From Nitrospira sp. (GTDB lineage: Bacteria > Nitrospirota > Nitrospiria > Nitrospirales > Nitrospiraceae), in NCBI GenBank assembly GCA_031315995.1, contig JALDRG010000002.1, positions 62,001 through 126,000 on the forward strand: a DNA stretch of 64,000 nucleotides. The letters are read 5' to 3'. The notes under the pieces were generated by a model that searched no databases, was not told the origin of the DNA, and worked only from the letters and a program-made list of their open reading frames with translations. The position numbers and the translations under genes were made by a program. The first letter of the stretch is position 1. Each line of letters opens with the position of its first letter. Shown piece after piece: positions 8,853 through 16,940 of the stretch.

Positions 8853-8980
8853 AAGGACGCCGGCGAGAGAGTGACCCGCCAGTGTCTGACAACCCATGGT
8901 TGCACCTGTGTCGTAGATCGAACCTCTGAGCGCTGCGAGAAACTGGAGAGTTTTTCCGTCCTAGCAGGGAAAGGAGTCCA

Positions 8981-9838
8981 ATGCGTGTCCTGATCGCACT
9001 CGACTGGTCGGAACAGACGTTCGCCGCAGTTCGAGAAGTGTCGTATCTCTACGATCTGCAGGAAGTCATCCTGGTGCACGGTATCGACCTGGGCATGTTT
9101 CAATATCCGATTATCGCGGAAGTGAGCAACATGCAGGGATACGAGGAATTTCGGAAAGCCATGGAGAAGGCAGGTCAGCAATTGTTGGACCACACCACCA
9201 CCCTGCTGCCCTCCGAAGGTCTGTCGATCACGCGTGTGTGCGAGTTCGCCAAACCGGCGTCGCTGATTCTCGATACGGCTCGGGAGACAGGAGCCGACCT
9301 CATCGTCATCGGGGCGCGCGGGCGAGGCCGGGTCGGCGAAATGGTCCTGGGCAGCGTCTCCCATCGAGTCGCAATGCATGCAGACTGCACGACGCTGGTC
9401 GTCAAAGAACGCCAGGGGCCGGTGAAACGCGTCACCGTCGCGATCGAGGGCCATGAGGATGGCACGCGGATCAAGGCTTGGCTCCTCAGCCATCCGTTCA
9501 AGAACTCGGTCGATCTTACCCTTGTCAGCGTCGTACGACCGATTCCATCCACCGAACCGTTCAGCCTCTTCCCGGTCCAAGACTGGACCGGAATTGCCGT
9601 GCGTTCCGCCGAGGATCTGGTCAAGGACTTGGCCGCGTCGGTGATGAACCATCGCTATACGGTCGGCACGCAAGTGACCATCGGTGATCCGACCGACATC
9701 CTGACGGAGCGTGCTCGCTCGTCAGATCTGCTGATCATCGGCTCTCACGGCCGCAAAACATTGGAGCGATTTCTCTTAGGAAGCATCTCCCACGCCCTAT
9801 TGCACCACGTTCCCTGTCCGGTCTTGATCGTGCGATGA
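8981..9838 (+). CDS. tandem universal stress protein
   Basis: The 285-aa protein contains two UspA domains. The first (residues 1-143) has VLIALDWSEQTFAAVRE and the ATP-loop GARGRGRVGEMVLGSVSHRV. The second (about 148-285) ends with IIGSHGRKTLERFLLGSISH and PCPVLIV. The G-2x-G-9x-G(S/T) pattern in both halves suggests nucleotide binding. Tandem Usp proteins help survival under starvation and redox stress. The ATG follows AAAGGAG. A second tandem UspA is at 39041-40018. Confidence 0.92.
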   Translation: MRVLIALDWSEQTFAAVREVSYLYDLQEVILVHGIDLGMFQYPIIAEVSNMQGYEEFRKAMEKAGQQLLDHTTTLLPSEGLSITRVCEFAKPASLILDTARETGADLIVIGARGRGRVGEMVLGSVSHRVAMHADCTTLVVKERQGPVKRVTVAIEGHEDGTRIKAWLLSHPFKNSVDLTLVSVVRPIPSTEPFSLFPVQDWTGIAVRSAEDLVKDLAASVMNHRYTVGTQVTIGDPTDILTERARSSDLLIIGSHGRKTLERFLLGSISHALLHHVPCPVLIVR

Positions 9839-9887
9839 AACACGGACCATTGCGGCGCGAGACGCCGAAACATAAAGGAGCCCACGC

Positions 9888-10250
9888 ATGAAAACGTTCA
9901 GCATCCTCTCGGCTGTGTGTCTCGTCATTCTCGGCAGTTCATGGGCCACCGCGCAAACCAACCGCGGCAATCCGCGGGACGGACAAGCCATCTATGAAAA
10001 ACAATGCGTGCGTTGCCATGGCGACAAATTGGACGGCGCCGGACCCGACAGCCAGTACTTGATCGTACGACCTGCCAATCTTCAATCCGTGAACTCGCGG
10101 GCCAAGACCGATTGGGAACTCTTGATCACGATTGCGAATGGCGCACTCTTCAGTCCGATGCACGGGTATCGCGGGAAACTGACGGACCAGCAGATGCTGG
10201 ATGTGTTGTCCTATATCCGGAGCATGGCGACGCCGGAGTTCGTGAGTTAG
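9888..10250 (+). CDS. small periplasmic monohaem cytochrome c
   Basis: The 120-aa precursor has a signal peptide (cleavage near ATAQT, residue 22) and one haem site, CVRCH (residues 41-45); Met in the FSPMHGYRG segment is the probable distal ligand. It is a class I cytochrome c of about 97 mature residues. It is clearly a paralogue of the cytochrome at 27024-27392: both share NP..G.A.Y....C..CHG, GPDS..L.V.P, LFSPMH and the DV..YIR C-terminus. It probably shuttles electrons between periplasmic oxidoreductases. It follows the UspA gene by 49 bases. Confidence 0.9.
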   Translation: MKTFSILSAVCLVILGSSWATAQTNRGNPRDGQAIYEKQCVRCHGDKLDGAGPDSQYLIVRPANLQSVNSRAKTDWELLITIANGALFSPMHGYRGKLTDQQMLDVLSYIRSMATPEFVS

Positions 10251-10274
10251 CCCACCGGCGTTGTGGGCCAGGCG

Positions 10275-11471
10275 ATGATTCGACAGCGTCTTCTCCGCGC
10301 GAGCCTGCTGCTCATGCTGCTAGGGCTCTTCGGTGAGCACGTTCCTGTTCGCGCATCCGACACCGTTGCGGATCTGGAAGTCTTCGTCCAGGCCGGGTGT
10401 CCCCACTGCGAGGCGGCGAAGACCTTCCTGCAGGAACTCCGGCGACGCCGGCCTGGGCTTCGAATCCTGATTCGGGATGTCGGTCAGGACCAGGCTGCAT
10501 TGGCCCGGCTCGAAACGCTCGCGACACAGTATGCAGTGAGTCCGATCGGTGTGCCCGCCTTCTTCCTGCAGGGAGAGCTACTCATCGGCTATCAGGACGC
10601 GCAGACGACCGGTGCTCGCCTCCAGGCCCTTCTCGGCGCGACGCCCGCGACCTCCGACGCCGAACCCTTTGCCGCCTGCCGTCCGGCGCTACCGGATTGC
10701 ACCGACGCCGCGCAAGGTCCCGCGGACGACAGCGTAGTGCTTCCCTGGTTCGGCCGCCTCAGCCACCAGGAAATCGGACTTCCGCTGTTTACCCTTGCCA
10801 TCGGGCTGCTCGACGGCTTCAACCCCTGCGCGATGTGGGTGTTGTTGTTTCTCTTGTCGCTTCTCGTCACGCTTCAAGACCGCGTCAAGATGAGCCTGGT
10901 CGCCGGGACGTTCGTCCTCGTCAGCGGCTTGGTATATTTTGCGTTCATGGCCGCCTGGTTGAATGTCTTTCTGATCGTAGGCCTGTCCCGCACGGTCCAA
11001 CTCGCGCTCGGCGGCCTCGCCATACTCATCGGCGCGGTCAATGTGAAAGACTTCTTCGCCTTCCGTCGGGGACTGTCATTCAGCATTCCGGAGGTCGCCA
11101 AACCCGGACTCTACGCGCGGCTCCGTCGGATCGTCCAGGCCGAGAATCTTACGGGCGCCCTGATCGGGGTCGTGATCCTCGCCGGCCTGGTGAATATCGT
11201 CGAGCTGCTGTGCACGGCCGGTTTTCCGGCTCTCTACACTCATATCCTGAGCGCCCAACCGCTCTCCTCCTGGCAGTACTACGGCTACCTCGGTCTCTAC
11301 AACGCGGCCTATATGTTGGATGACGCGCTGATGGTGGTGATCGCAGTCGTCACCCTGGGACGCCGAAAGCTGGAAGAACGCGAAGGACGGTGGTTGAAAC
11401 TGATCAGCGGGGCAGTCATGATCGGACTCGGCATCCTGCTCCTTGTGAAACCGGGCCTGATCTCGGGGTAA
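10275..11471 (+). CDS. thioredoxin-fold protein fused to a DsbD/CcdA-like membrane domain
   Basis: The ATG at 10275 (398 aa) is preferred; a GTG at 10263 would add four residues. After a signal peptide comes a thioredoxin/glutaredoxin-like domain with the redox motif CPHC (VQAGCPHCEAAKTF) and a cis-Pro region IGVPAFF. A Cys-containing linker follows, and then about six membrane spans starting with LDGFNPCAMWVLLFLLSLL, the NPC signature of DsbD/CcdA-like transporters. It probably moves reducing power across the membrane to a periplasmic thiol partner, which would serve cytochrome c maturation or disulfide repair. It lies 24 bases after a cytochrome c gene. Confidence 0.8.
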   Translation: MIRQRLLRASLLLMLLGLFGEHVPVRASDTVADLEVFVQAGCPHCEAAKTFLQELRRRRPGLRILIRDVGQDQAALARLETLATQYAVSPIGVPAFFLQGELLIGYQDAQTTGARLQALLGATPATSDAEPFAACRPALPDCTDAAQGPADDSVVLPWFGRLSHQEIGLPLFTLAIGLLDGFNPCAMWVLLFLLSLLVTLQDRVKMSLVAGTFVLVSGLVYFAFMAAWLNVFLIVGLSRTVQLALGGLAILIGAVNVKDFFAFRRGLSFSIPEVAKPGLYARLRRIVQAENLTGALIGVVILAGLVNIVELLCTAGFPALYTHILSAQPLSSWQYYGYLGLYNAAYMLDDALMVVIAVVTLGRRKLEEREGRWLKLISGAVMIGLGILLLVKPGLISG

Positions 11472-11474
11472 TCC

Positions 11475-14219
11475 ATGCAACGTATTCGACCACTCCACAG
11501 GCCGCCTTTGCGAGACGACGGTCACGACTCGGGCCATGTCGTCTTAAGCGATGGCACGACGGCGCTCCTGCGCACCGCTCAGCCGAGCGACGCCGAAGAA
11601 TTGCAGCGCTTCGTCGAGTCCTTGTCGCCGGCGGCCACACGCCACAGGTTTTTCTCTGAAACCGCGCCACCCGCCGAAGTGATCCGCGCGCTCTGTGATT
11701 CATCCGACCCGCAACGGAGTCTGACCGTGGTGGCTCTCCGTCGGCAGAACGATGCCCTTCGCATCATCGCCTCCGGCTCCTATCATGCGCGGGACCCGCA
11801 TCAGGCTGAAGTGGCCATGGCGGTCGATGATCGACTCCATGGCCATGGACTCGGCACGATTCTCCTGGAGCGTCTCGCGCTCTTGGCGATCCGCCACGGC
11901 TTCACGAGACTCTGGGCCGTCACCCATGCCGACAATGTGGCCATGCGCGAAGTGTTCGCCTCCTCCGGATTGCCCATGGAAGAACATGTCGAAGGCGGCG
12001 ACATGGAAGTCGAGCTGTCATTGACACCGACCGACCACAGCGTGCGCCAATCCGAGTGGCGCGAACGGGTCGCCACCACAGCCTCGCTCCGTCCCCTCTT
12101 TCACCCCCAGGCCGTCGCCGTGATCGGCGCGTCACGCTCTCCCCAGGGTATCGGCTACCGGTTGCTCGACGCGCTGCGCAGCAACCGGTTTCACGGCCGC
12201 TGTTACGCGATCAATCCGCATGCCGCCACCATCGCCGGACTGGAGGCCTATCCGTCGCTTCGTGCGCTGCCTGAGCCGGTCGATCTCGCCGTCATCGCCG
12301 TTCCCAAGGAGGCCGTCCTGTCCGTGGTCGACGACTGTGCTGCGACCGGTGTCCGCGCGCTCGTGGTCATCACCGCCGGATTCGCGGAAGTCGGAGAAGA
12401 AGGACGCCGGTTGCAAGAACAGGTGCTGGAGAAGGTTCGGCAACATGGCCTACGCATGATCGGCCCCAATTGTTTCGGTATCGTGAACACTGATCCGGCC
12501 GTGCGGCTCAATGCCACCTTCACCTCCACCTTTCCTCGCTCCGGTTCGATCGCTATGTCGTCACAGAGCGGCGCCTTGGGGCTGGCCCTGCTCGCCGCTT
12601 CCGAGCGGCTGCAGCTCGGCATCTCGACCTTCGTCAGCGTCGGCAACAAGGCCGACGTGTCGGTCAATGACCTCCTGCAATACTGGGAGAACGATCCCGC
12701 GACGAACGTCATCTTGTTGTATGTCGAATCGTTCGGCAACCCGAGGCGGTTTGCGCAGATCGCCCGCCGTGTCAGCCGCAACAAACCGATCGTGGCATTA
12801 AAGGCAGGCCGTACCTCTTCAGGCAAACGCGCCGCCGGATCCCATACGGCCGCACTGGCGGCGAATGATGTGGCGGTGGAGGCCCTGTTTCAACAGACCG
12901 GCATCTTGCGCGCCGAAACGGTGGAAGATATGTTCGCATTGTCGGCAGGTTTGTCGGAACAACCGTTGCCCAGCGGCAATCGTGTCGGGATCCTAACCAA
13001 CGCCGGCGGGCCGGCCATCCTGTGCGCGGATGCCTGCGAAGCCGGCGGCCTGGAAGTGCCGGAATTATCCCAACAGACGACGACGCGCCTGGCGGGGTTC
13101 CTGCCGCCGACGGCGGCCCTGCGTAACCCGGTCGACTTGATTGCGTCAGCCAGCCCGGAACAATATGCCCAGGCCATCACCGCGCTGCTGGAATCCGACG
13201 ACATCGATGCCCTCATCATTTTGTACATCGCCATCACGGCCACCGATGTCGACCCGATCGCCGAAGGCATCACACAAGGCATCCTGGCGGCGCGGGCCAC
13301 GCAATCCACAAAGAAGCCGGTCTACATCGGCTGGATGGTGGAATCGGATCGCGAGCGGAGATTCTCTCTCACGAGCGAAACCATCCCCGTCTTTGCGCTG
13401 CCGGAACTTCCCGCGCGGGTCTTGGGGAAAATATCCGGCTATGTGCAGTGGCGAGATCGTCCTGCTGGCATGGTGCCGGATTTCGACGATCTGGACATCC
13501 AGACGGTGACCCGCATCTGCAGGGAAGCCCTTGCCACACGTGGAGACGGCTGGCTGACGGCCGCCGAAACACGCAGCCTGTTGAGCGCGATGTCGATTAC
13601 GCTCCCGCCGGGCGGCATCGCGACGACGGCGGACGATGCCGCCGCCATCGCCGCGCAGATCGGATTCCCGGTCGCCGTCAAGCTGGCCTCCCATACACTC
13701 GTCCATAAAACAGAAATCGGCGGCGTGCATTTGAACCTTGCCACAAAAACAGCGGTGCGTGACGCCTTTGACCAGATCGCGGCGCAGCTGACGCAAGATA
13801 GAAACCTCGACGCGATGGACGGGGTGTTGGTCCAACCGATGGTGACCGGCGGCGTCGAAATCATGGCCGGCATGGTCCAGGATCCTTCCTTCGGCCCCTT
13901 GATCGGCTTCGGGCTCGGCGGGATTCACGTCGAAATCTTGGGAGATGTGCGCTTCCGCATTACACCGTTGACGGAGTTGGATGCCGCGGATCTGATTCGC
14001 AGCATTAAGGGCTATCGTCTGTTGCAAGGCTATCGCGGCCACCCGCCCGGCGACGTCGACGCAATCCAAGCGCTCTTGCTCCGGTTGTCACGGCTGGTCG
14101 AAGAAGTGCCGGAGATCGTCGAACTGGATCTAAATCCGATCTTCGCCCTTCCGCCAGGACACGGCTGCATGATTGTGGATGCGAGGATCAGGGTGGCGAA
14201 GAGTCCCGTACCGCTTTAG
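11475..14219 (+). CDS. GNAT acetyltransferase fused to acyl-CoA synthetase (NDP-forming)-like protein
   Basis: This 914-aa cytoplasmic protein has an N-terminal GNAT domain (residues about 15-180; the acetyl-CoA loop is around DRLHGHGLGTILLERL). It is followed by a CoA-binding domain (VAVIGASRSPQGIGY), a succinyl-CoA-synthetase-like flavodoxin region (RMIGPNCFGIVN, SQSGALGLALLA, GSHTAALAAND) and a C-terminal ATP-grasp domain (FPVAVKLASHTLVHKTEIGG through VELDLNPIFALP). It belongs to the Pat/acetate-CoA-ligase group. In well-studied protein acetyltransferases (Salmonella Pat) the GNAT is C-terminal, so the order here is reversed. It may be a protein lysine acetyltransferase or an acyl-CoA synthetase. 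Confidence 0.88.
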   Translation: MQRIRPLHRPPLRDDGHDSGHVVLSDGTTALLRTAQPSDAEELQRFVESLSPAATRHRFFSETAPPAEVIRALCDSSDPQRSLTVVALRRQNDALRIIASGSYHARDPHQAEVAMAVDDRLHGHGLGTILLERLALLAIRHGFTRLWAVTHADNVAMREVFASSGLPMEEHVEGGDMEVELSLTPTDHSVRQSEWRERVATTASLRPLFHPQAVAVIGASRSPQGIGYRLLDALRSNRFHGRCYAINPHAATIAGLEAYPSLRALPEPVDLAVIAVPKEAVLSVVDDCAATGVRALVVITAGFAEVGEEGRRLQEQVLEKVRQHGLRMIGPNCFGIVNTDPAVRLNATFTSTFPRSGSIAMSSQSGALGLALLAASERLQLGISTFVSVGNKADVSVNDLLQYWENDPATNVILLYVESFGNPRRFAQIARRVSRNKPIVALKAGRTSSGKRAAGSHTAALAANDVAVEALFQQTGILRAETVEDMFALSAGLSEQPLPSGNRVGILTNAGGPAILCADACEAGGLEVPELSQQTTTRLAGFLPPTAALRNPVDLIASASPEQYAQAITALLESDDIDALIILYIAITATDVDPIAEGITQGILAARATQSTKKPVYIGWMVESDRERRFSLTSETIPVFALPELPARVLGKISGYVQWRDRPAGMVPDFDDLDIQTVTRICREALATRGDGWLTAAETRSLLSAMSITLPPGGIATTADDAAAIAAQIGFPVAVKLASHTLVHKTEIGGVHLNLATKTAVRDAFDQIAAQLTQDRNLDAMDGVLVQPMVTGGVEIMAGMVQDPSFGPLIGFGLGGIHVEILGDVRFRITPLTELDAADLIRSIKGYRLLQGYRGHPPGDVDAIQALLLRLSRLVEEVPEIVELDLNPIFALPPGHGCMIVDARIRVAKSPVPL

Positions 14220-14267
14220 GAAATGACGGTCCTTGCGGTCGTAGCGCGACCACCGAATTGACAGCCG

Positions 14268-14293
14268 GAGTCTTTTCCGAATTCGAAAGACTC
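14268..14293. terminator. 26-base near-palindrome between convergent genes
   Basis: GAGTCTTT at 14268-14275 is matched by AAAGACTC at 14286-14293, and the intervening bases hold the self-complementary CGAATTCG. The element lies between the stop of the GNAT fusion gene (+) and the stop of the unknown gene at 14341 (-). Its position suggests a shared terminator, although no T-run follows on either side. A protein-binding site is an alternative. Confidence 0.45.
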
Positions 14294-14340
14294 GCTGAGG
14301 CCGTCCAAGCTCACACCGGACCCGCTCGCGTCGGAAGGGC

Positions 14341-14880
14341 TTACTCTCCGGCCGCCGCCGCATGCGCTTCACAGCCGCCGCCGGACGGATCCGGCTTGCG
14401 ACCCTCTTCTTCCCATACCCGGCGTCTCGCCCCGACATGCGTCAGCAAACATTCCGCCGTCGCGAGCAATTCCCGCACGTGGCGAGCGGACGTATCGGCA
14501 TAATGCGCGAGATCAAAGATCGGCACCTGCAGGCATACCTCGGCTCGATTTTTTCGCTCGGGCGAGAACACGATACGATGCGCGGGAGGCTGGGGATGCT
14601 CGCAGGGCTTCAGGAGATCCAAGGTCTGGAAGAACACTCGACAGAGCCGCTGCAGGTCCCCCAGGATCTCACGATGTTCGGCATCGTCATTGAGCGGCAA
14701 CTGAGCCGGATCGTGAAAGGCCGCATAGAGGTTCAACTGGAATCCGATCTGGACCACGTCGCCGGCGCCGGTCTTCACGTAGAACGGATCATGATCGAAA
14801 CAGACTTTGCGCGTCTCGATCATGTCGCGCAGGGCTTGTTCCGTAAGAAACGCCTGGTCGAGATTCAACTGCATCGTCAT
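14341..14880 (-). CDS. protein of unknown function, last gene of the hemerythrin-cytochrome operon
   Basis: The start is set at the ATG at 14880 because a GGGAGG lies just before it; a GTG at 14892 would include that site in the coding region. The 179-aa product has no signal peptide or membrane span. It is soluble with many charged residues and conserved-looking patches such as CFDHDPFYVKTGAGD and LDLLKPCEHPQPPAHR, plus a Cys/His-containing tail. I do not recognise a domain. It follows the pentahaem cytochrome gene by 15 bases and so very probably belongs to that operon; it could be an assembly or regulatory factor. Confidence 0.65.
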   Translation of the reverse strand: MTMQLNLDQAFLTEQALRDMIETRKVCFDHDPFYVKTGAGDVVQIGFQLNLYAAFHDPAQLPLNDDAEHREILGDLQRLCRVFFQTLDLLKPCEHPQPPAHRIVFSPERKNRAEVCLQVPIFDLAHYADTSARHVRELLATAECLLTHVGARRRVWEEEGRKPDPSGGGCEAHAAAAGE

Positions 14881-14895
14881 CGAACCTCCCACATC

Positions 14896-15450
14896 TTACG
14901 GCTCGCCGCCACCGTGACAGGTGAGGCATTCCGCCATGCGGCCTGGCTGATGTGCGCCGCGCCCCTTTTCATACAGCCGCTTCACCACCGTCTCATCCCT
15001 GAGCGTCGGCTTGGTGGCCACCCTCGCGCCGAACTCGTGACAGGCGGTGCAGGAACTCGTGCCCGTGACGCGAAACACAAATTCGCCGTGGGGGTTCGTC
15101 CTCGTCCGCTCGGTAATTTGAGCGAGCGCGCCACGATGTTCCGTATGGCAGGCGGTACAGGCCGTTCGTTGCGCCGAGAGCTCGCGATGCCAGGTCATGA
15201 GGGCGGGGGTCGCCCGGCTCTCGAAATACTGCTCGGAATGACACCCCACACAGCGGGCCGGACTGGGACCATGAAAGGGCTCGTGGCACTGGGTACACCC
15301 GGCTCGATCGACGTGGTATCGACTGAGGTCTCCCGGCGCCCAGAACGCGGCCGGACTCCGGACCGTGCCCCAGCCGATCCACAGCACCAGCACCAGGGTC
15401 GCCAACGCCACCACCGGGATCGCGGTTCTCGGAAGAGGGAGGTATCGCAT
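14896..15450 (-). CDS. membrane-anchored pentahaem cytochrome c
   Basis: The 184-aa protein has an uncleaved-type N-terminal helix (PVVALATLVLVLWIGWG) and five CxxCH motifs: CTQCH, CVGCH, CTACH, CTACH and CLTCH. The first three are packed within about 50 residues like a NapC/octahaem-type array. The last two lie in a segment (NPHGEFVFRVTG...CTACH...GRMAECLTCHGG) that matches the dihaem protein at 16061-16447. It starts three bases after the stop of the membrane cytochrome b-like gene. The likely role is electron transfer from that membrane subunit to periplasmic acceptors. Confidence 0.85.
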   Translation of the reverse strand: MRYLPLPRTAIPVVALATLVLVLWIGWGTVRSPAAFWAPGDLSRYHVDRAGCTQCHEPFHGPSPARCVGCHSEQYFESRATPALMTWHRELSAQRTACTACHTEHRGALAQITERTRTNPHGEFVFRVTGTSSCTACHEFGARVATKPTLRDETVVKRLYEKGRGAHQPGRMAECLTCHGGGEP

Positions 15451-15453
15451 GAC

Positions 15454-16041
15454 TCACGACATTCCCGCGAAGAACAGTGCACCCGCTACGTGCACGCCGG
15501 TGAGGACCAGGAACATGATGGTCATCGGCGCATGAATCGCCTGCCAGATGCGGAAGGCTTCCTCCTGAGAAGCCATCCGGTGCAATTGCGCGTCGATATC
15601 GCTCTCGGAAAATCCTTGATGTTGGAGTTCGTGGCGTTGCTCGTTGAGTGTTCTCAAGCTGAATGCATGCACCGCCTGTCCGACGATCCCACTTAACACC
15701 ACGATGACCATGGACCCCATCGCCAGGATCGGAACCAGGGCGTGGTAATGCGCGCCGGAGTGGATGAAGATCAGCAACGGTCCCAGCACGCCTGCCACCA
15801 TGTGGACCCGGAACCAACCGCGTGGCCACCGACGCGCCGGACTCATGCGCTTGCGGAGCGGATACACAAACACCAACAGCGTGACGGCCAAGCCGGCCCA
15901 GCCCACCGCGTGGCCATATCGCGTATGCCCAAAGGGAGTGGCTTCGCCGAGGCTGAGCACGGCTTCGAACATCAGTGCGCCCGCCACCGCGGCGACCACG
16001 ACCGCACTGACTAGAAGGACGCGTTGCCGCACTGTTGTCAT
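15454..16041 (-). CDS. integral membrane cytochrome b-like protein
   Basis: The 195-aa protein has about five transmembrane helices (residues about 8-30, 45-62, 79-97, 104-125 and 168-192). Histidines in or near helices are His39, His44, His80, His94, His98, His100, His125, His170 and His184; pairs such as 80/94 and 170/184 are spaced like haem b ligands in cytochrome b561-type or ferric-reductase-like proteins. It is framed by dihaem and pentahaem c-type cytochrome genes, so it most likely passes electrons between the quinone pool and these cytochromes. Direction of flow is unknown, and haem binding is inferred. Confidence 0.7.
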   Translation of the reverse strand: MTTVRQRVLLVSAVVVAAVAGALMFEAVLSLGEATPFGHTRYGHAVGWAGLAVTLLVFVYPLRKRMSPARRWPRGWFRVHMVAGVLGPLLIFIHSGAHYHALVPILAMGSMVIVVLSGIVGQAVHAFSLRTLNEQRHELQHQGFSESDIDAQLHRMASQEEAFRIWQAIHAPMTIMFLVLTGVHVAGALFFAGMS

Positions 16042-16060
16042 CTGTTACGCTCGCCTCTCC

Positions 16061-16447
16061 TCACTTTCTGTAGCGCTCCACGCCTTTGTTGCCTCCGGCA
16101 TGACAACGCAGACAATCCGCGAATCGGCCGGGGCCATGAATCCCCTTGGCCTTGGCTTTGAGTTCTTGCACCAACGCATTATCCTGTACCTGCGCAGTCA
16201 TCTGCCCCTCTTTCCCGGCTCGATGGCAATCCACGCAGGTCGTGGCACCCGTCGCCCGAAAGATCAAATCGCTGTGAGGATTGGCGACCATGCCACCGGC
16301 GTCCGCCACCGTCAGGGCAACTGCCGCCCACTCGCTTTGCTCGAATTCTCCGCCCCGATCGGACACCGCGTAGGTTGCGGCGGACGCGGCGGCTGCCCCG
16401 GATACAGCCAGGATCCACAGCAGAAGGACCGCGCGCCGTCGACTCAT
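16061..16447 (-). CDS. dihaem cytochrome c, homologous to the C-terminal half of the pentahaem protein
   Basis: The 128-aa precursor has a signal peptide or anchor (RRRAVLLLWILAVSGAAAASA) and two haem motifs, CVDCH and CLRCH. The pattern NPHSDLIFRATGATTCVDCH and then GIHGPGRFADCLRCHAGG is strikingly similar to the last two-haem segment of the pentahaem cytochrome two genes downstream, which points to an internal duplication within the operon. Its ATG overlaps the stop of the hemerythrin gene (16444-16447), indicating coupled translation. It is probably a periplasmic partner of the membrane cytochrome b-like protein. Confidence 0.87.
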   Translation of the reverse strand: MSRRRAVLLLWILAVSGAAAASAATYAVSDRGGEFEQSEWAAVALTVADAGGMVANPHSDLIFRATGATTCVDCHRAGKEGQMTAQVQDNALVQELKAKAKGIHGPGRFADCLRCHAGGNKGVERYRK

Positions 16448-16926
16448 GACCGTTCACTCCCGCAACAGGTTCGATACCGCTCTTCAGGGATGGCATCCAT
16501 GGCTCGATACAACTCCGCGCGTTCCTCTTCGTTGATCACCTGATCGATCGACGGGTAGAGAATCCGTTCTTCTTTCATGTTGTGGGACTTCAGAATCTCC
16601 AACAAACGCTGCTCGTCCCGATCGCTCTCCGGATCCTGTGCCTGGACCTTCTGGTGAATCGCTTCCAGGCAATCGCCGATCATTCGATGCTCGGTCCGCA
16701 TGACCTGGGTCGGACCTCCCTCCGCCATGCCGGAATTCTCCTCCCACTTGGGAAACAGCACGTCCTCCTCCCAGACGATGTGGCGTTGCAGGCCGAACTT
16801 GAATGCGACGAACGCCTCTTTTGCCTTGAAAAAATCCTTTCGCTTCAGCTCCTGGAACGAGGTGAACAGGGCATCGAGCCGATCGTGATCCTGCTCAAAC
16901 GTCACACTGATTTTTGCTTCGGACAT
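16444..16926 (-). CDS. hemerythrin-domain protein
   Basis: The 160-aa cytoplasmic protein shows the HHE cation-binding pattern: His14 in EQDHDRLDALF, HIVWEEDVLFPKWE, TEHRMIGDCLEAIH and HNMKEERILYPSIDQ. Together these provide the His and Glu ligands of a diiron site. A Cys pair sits at the C-terminus (YRTCCG). Such proteins bind O2 or NO, or repair iron centres (YtfE-like). Its placement inside an operon of haem proteins suggests sensing or buffering of O2 or NO for the electron-transfer module. The stop overlaps the start of the dihaem cytochrome. Confidence 0.88.
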   Translation of the reverse strand: MSEAKISVTFEQDHDRLDALFTSFQELKRKDFFKAKEAFVAFKFGLQRHIVWEEDVLFPKWEENSGMAEGGPTQVMRTEHRMIGDCLEAIHQKVQAQDPESDRDEQRLLEILKSHNMKEERILYPSIDQVINEEERAELYRAMDAIPEERYRTCCGSERS

Positions 16927-16940
16927 GCCGCTCTCCTTGG

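Noticed and set aside
14362..15696. 444-aa + strand frame
   Set aside because: It is antisense to three genes of the cytochrome operon, including all five CxxCH motifs of the pentahaem protein.
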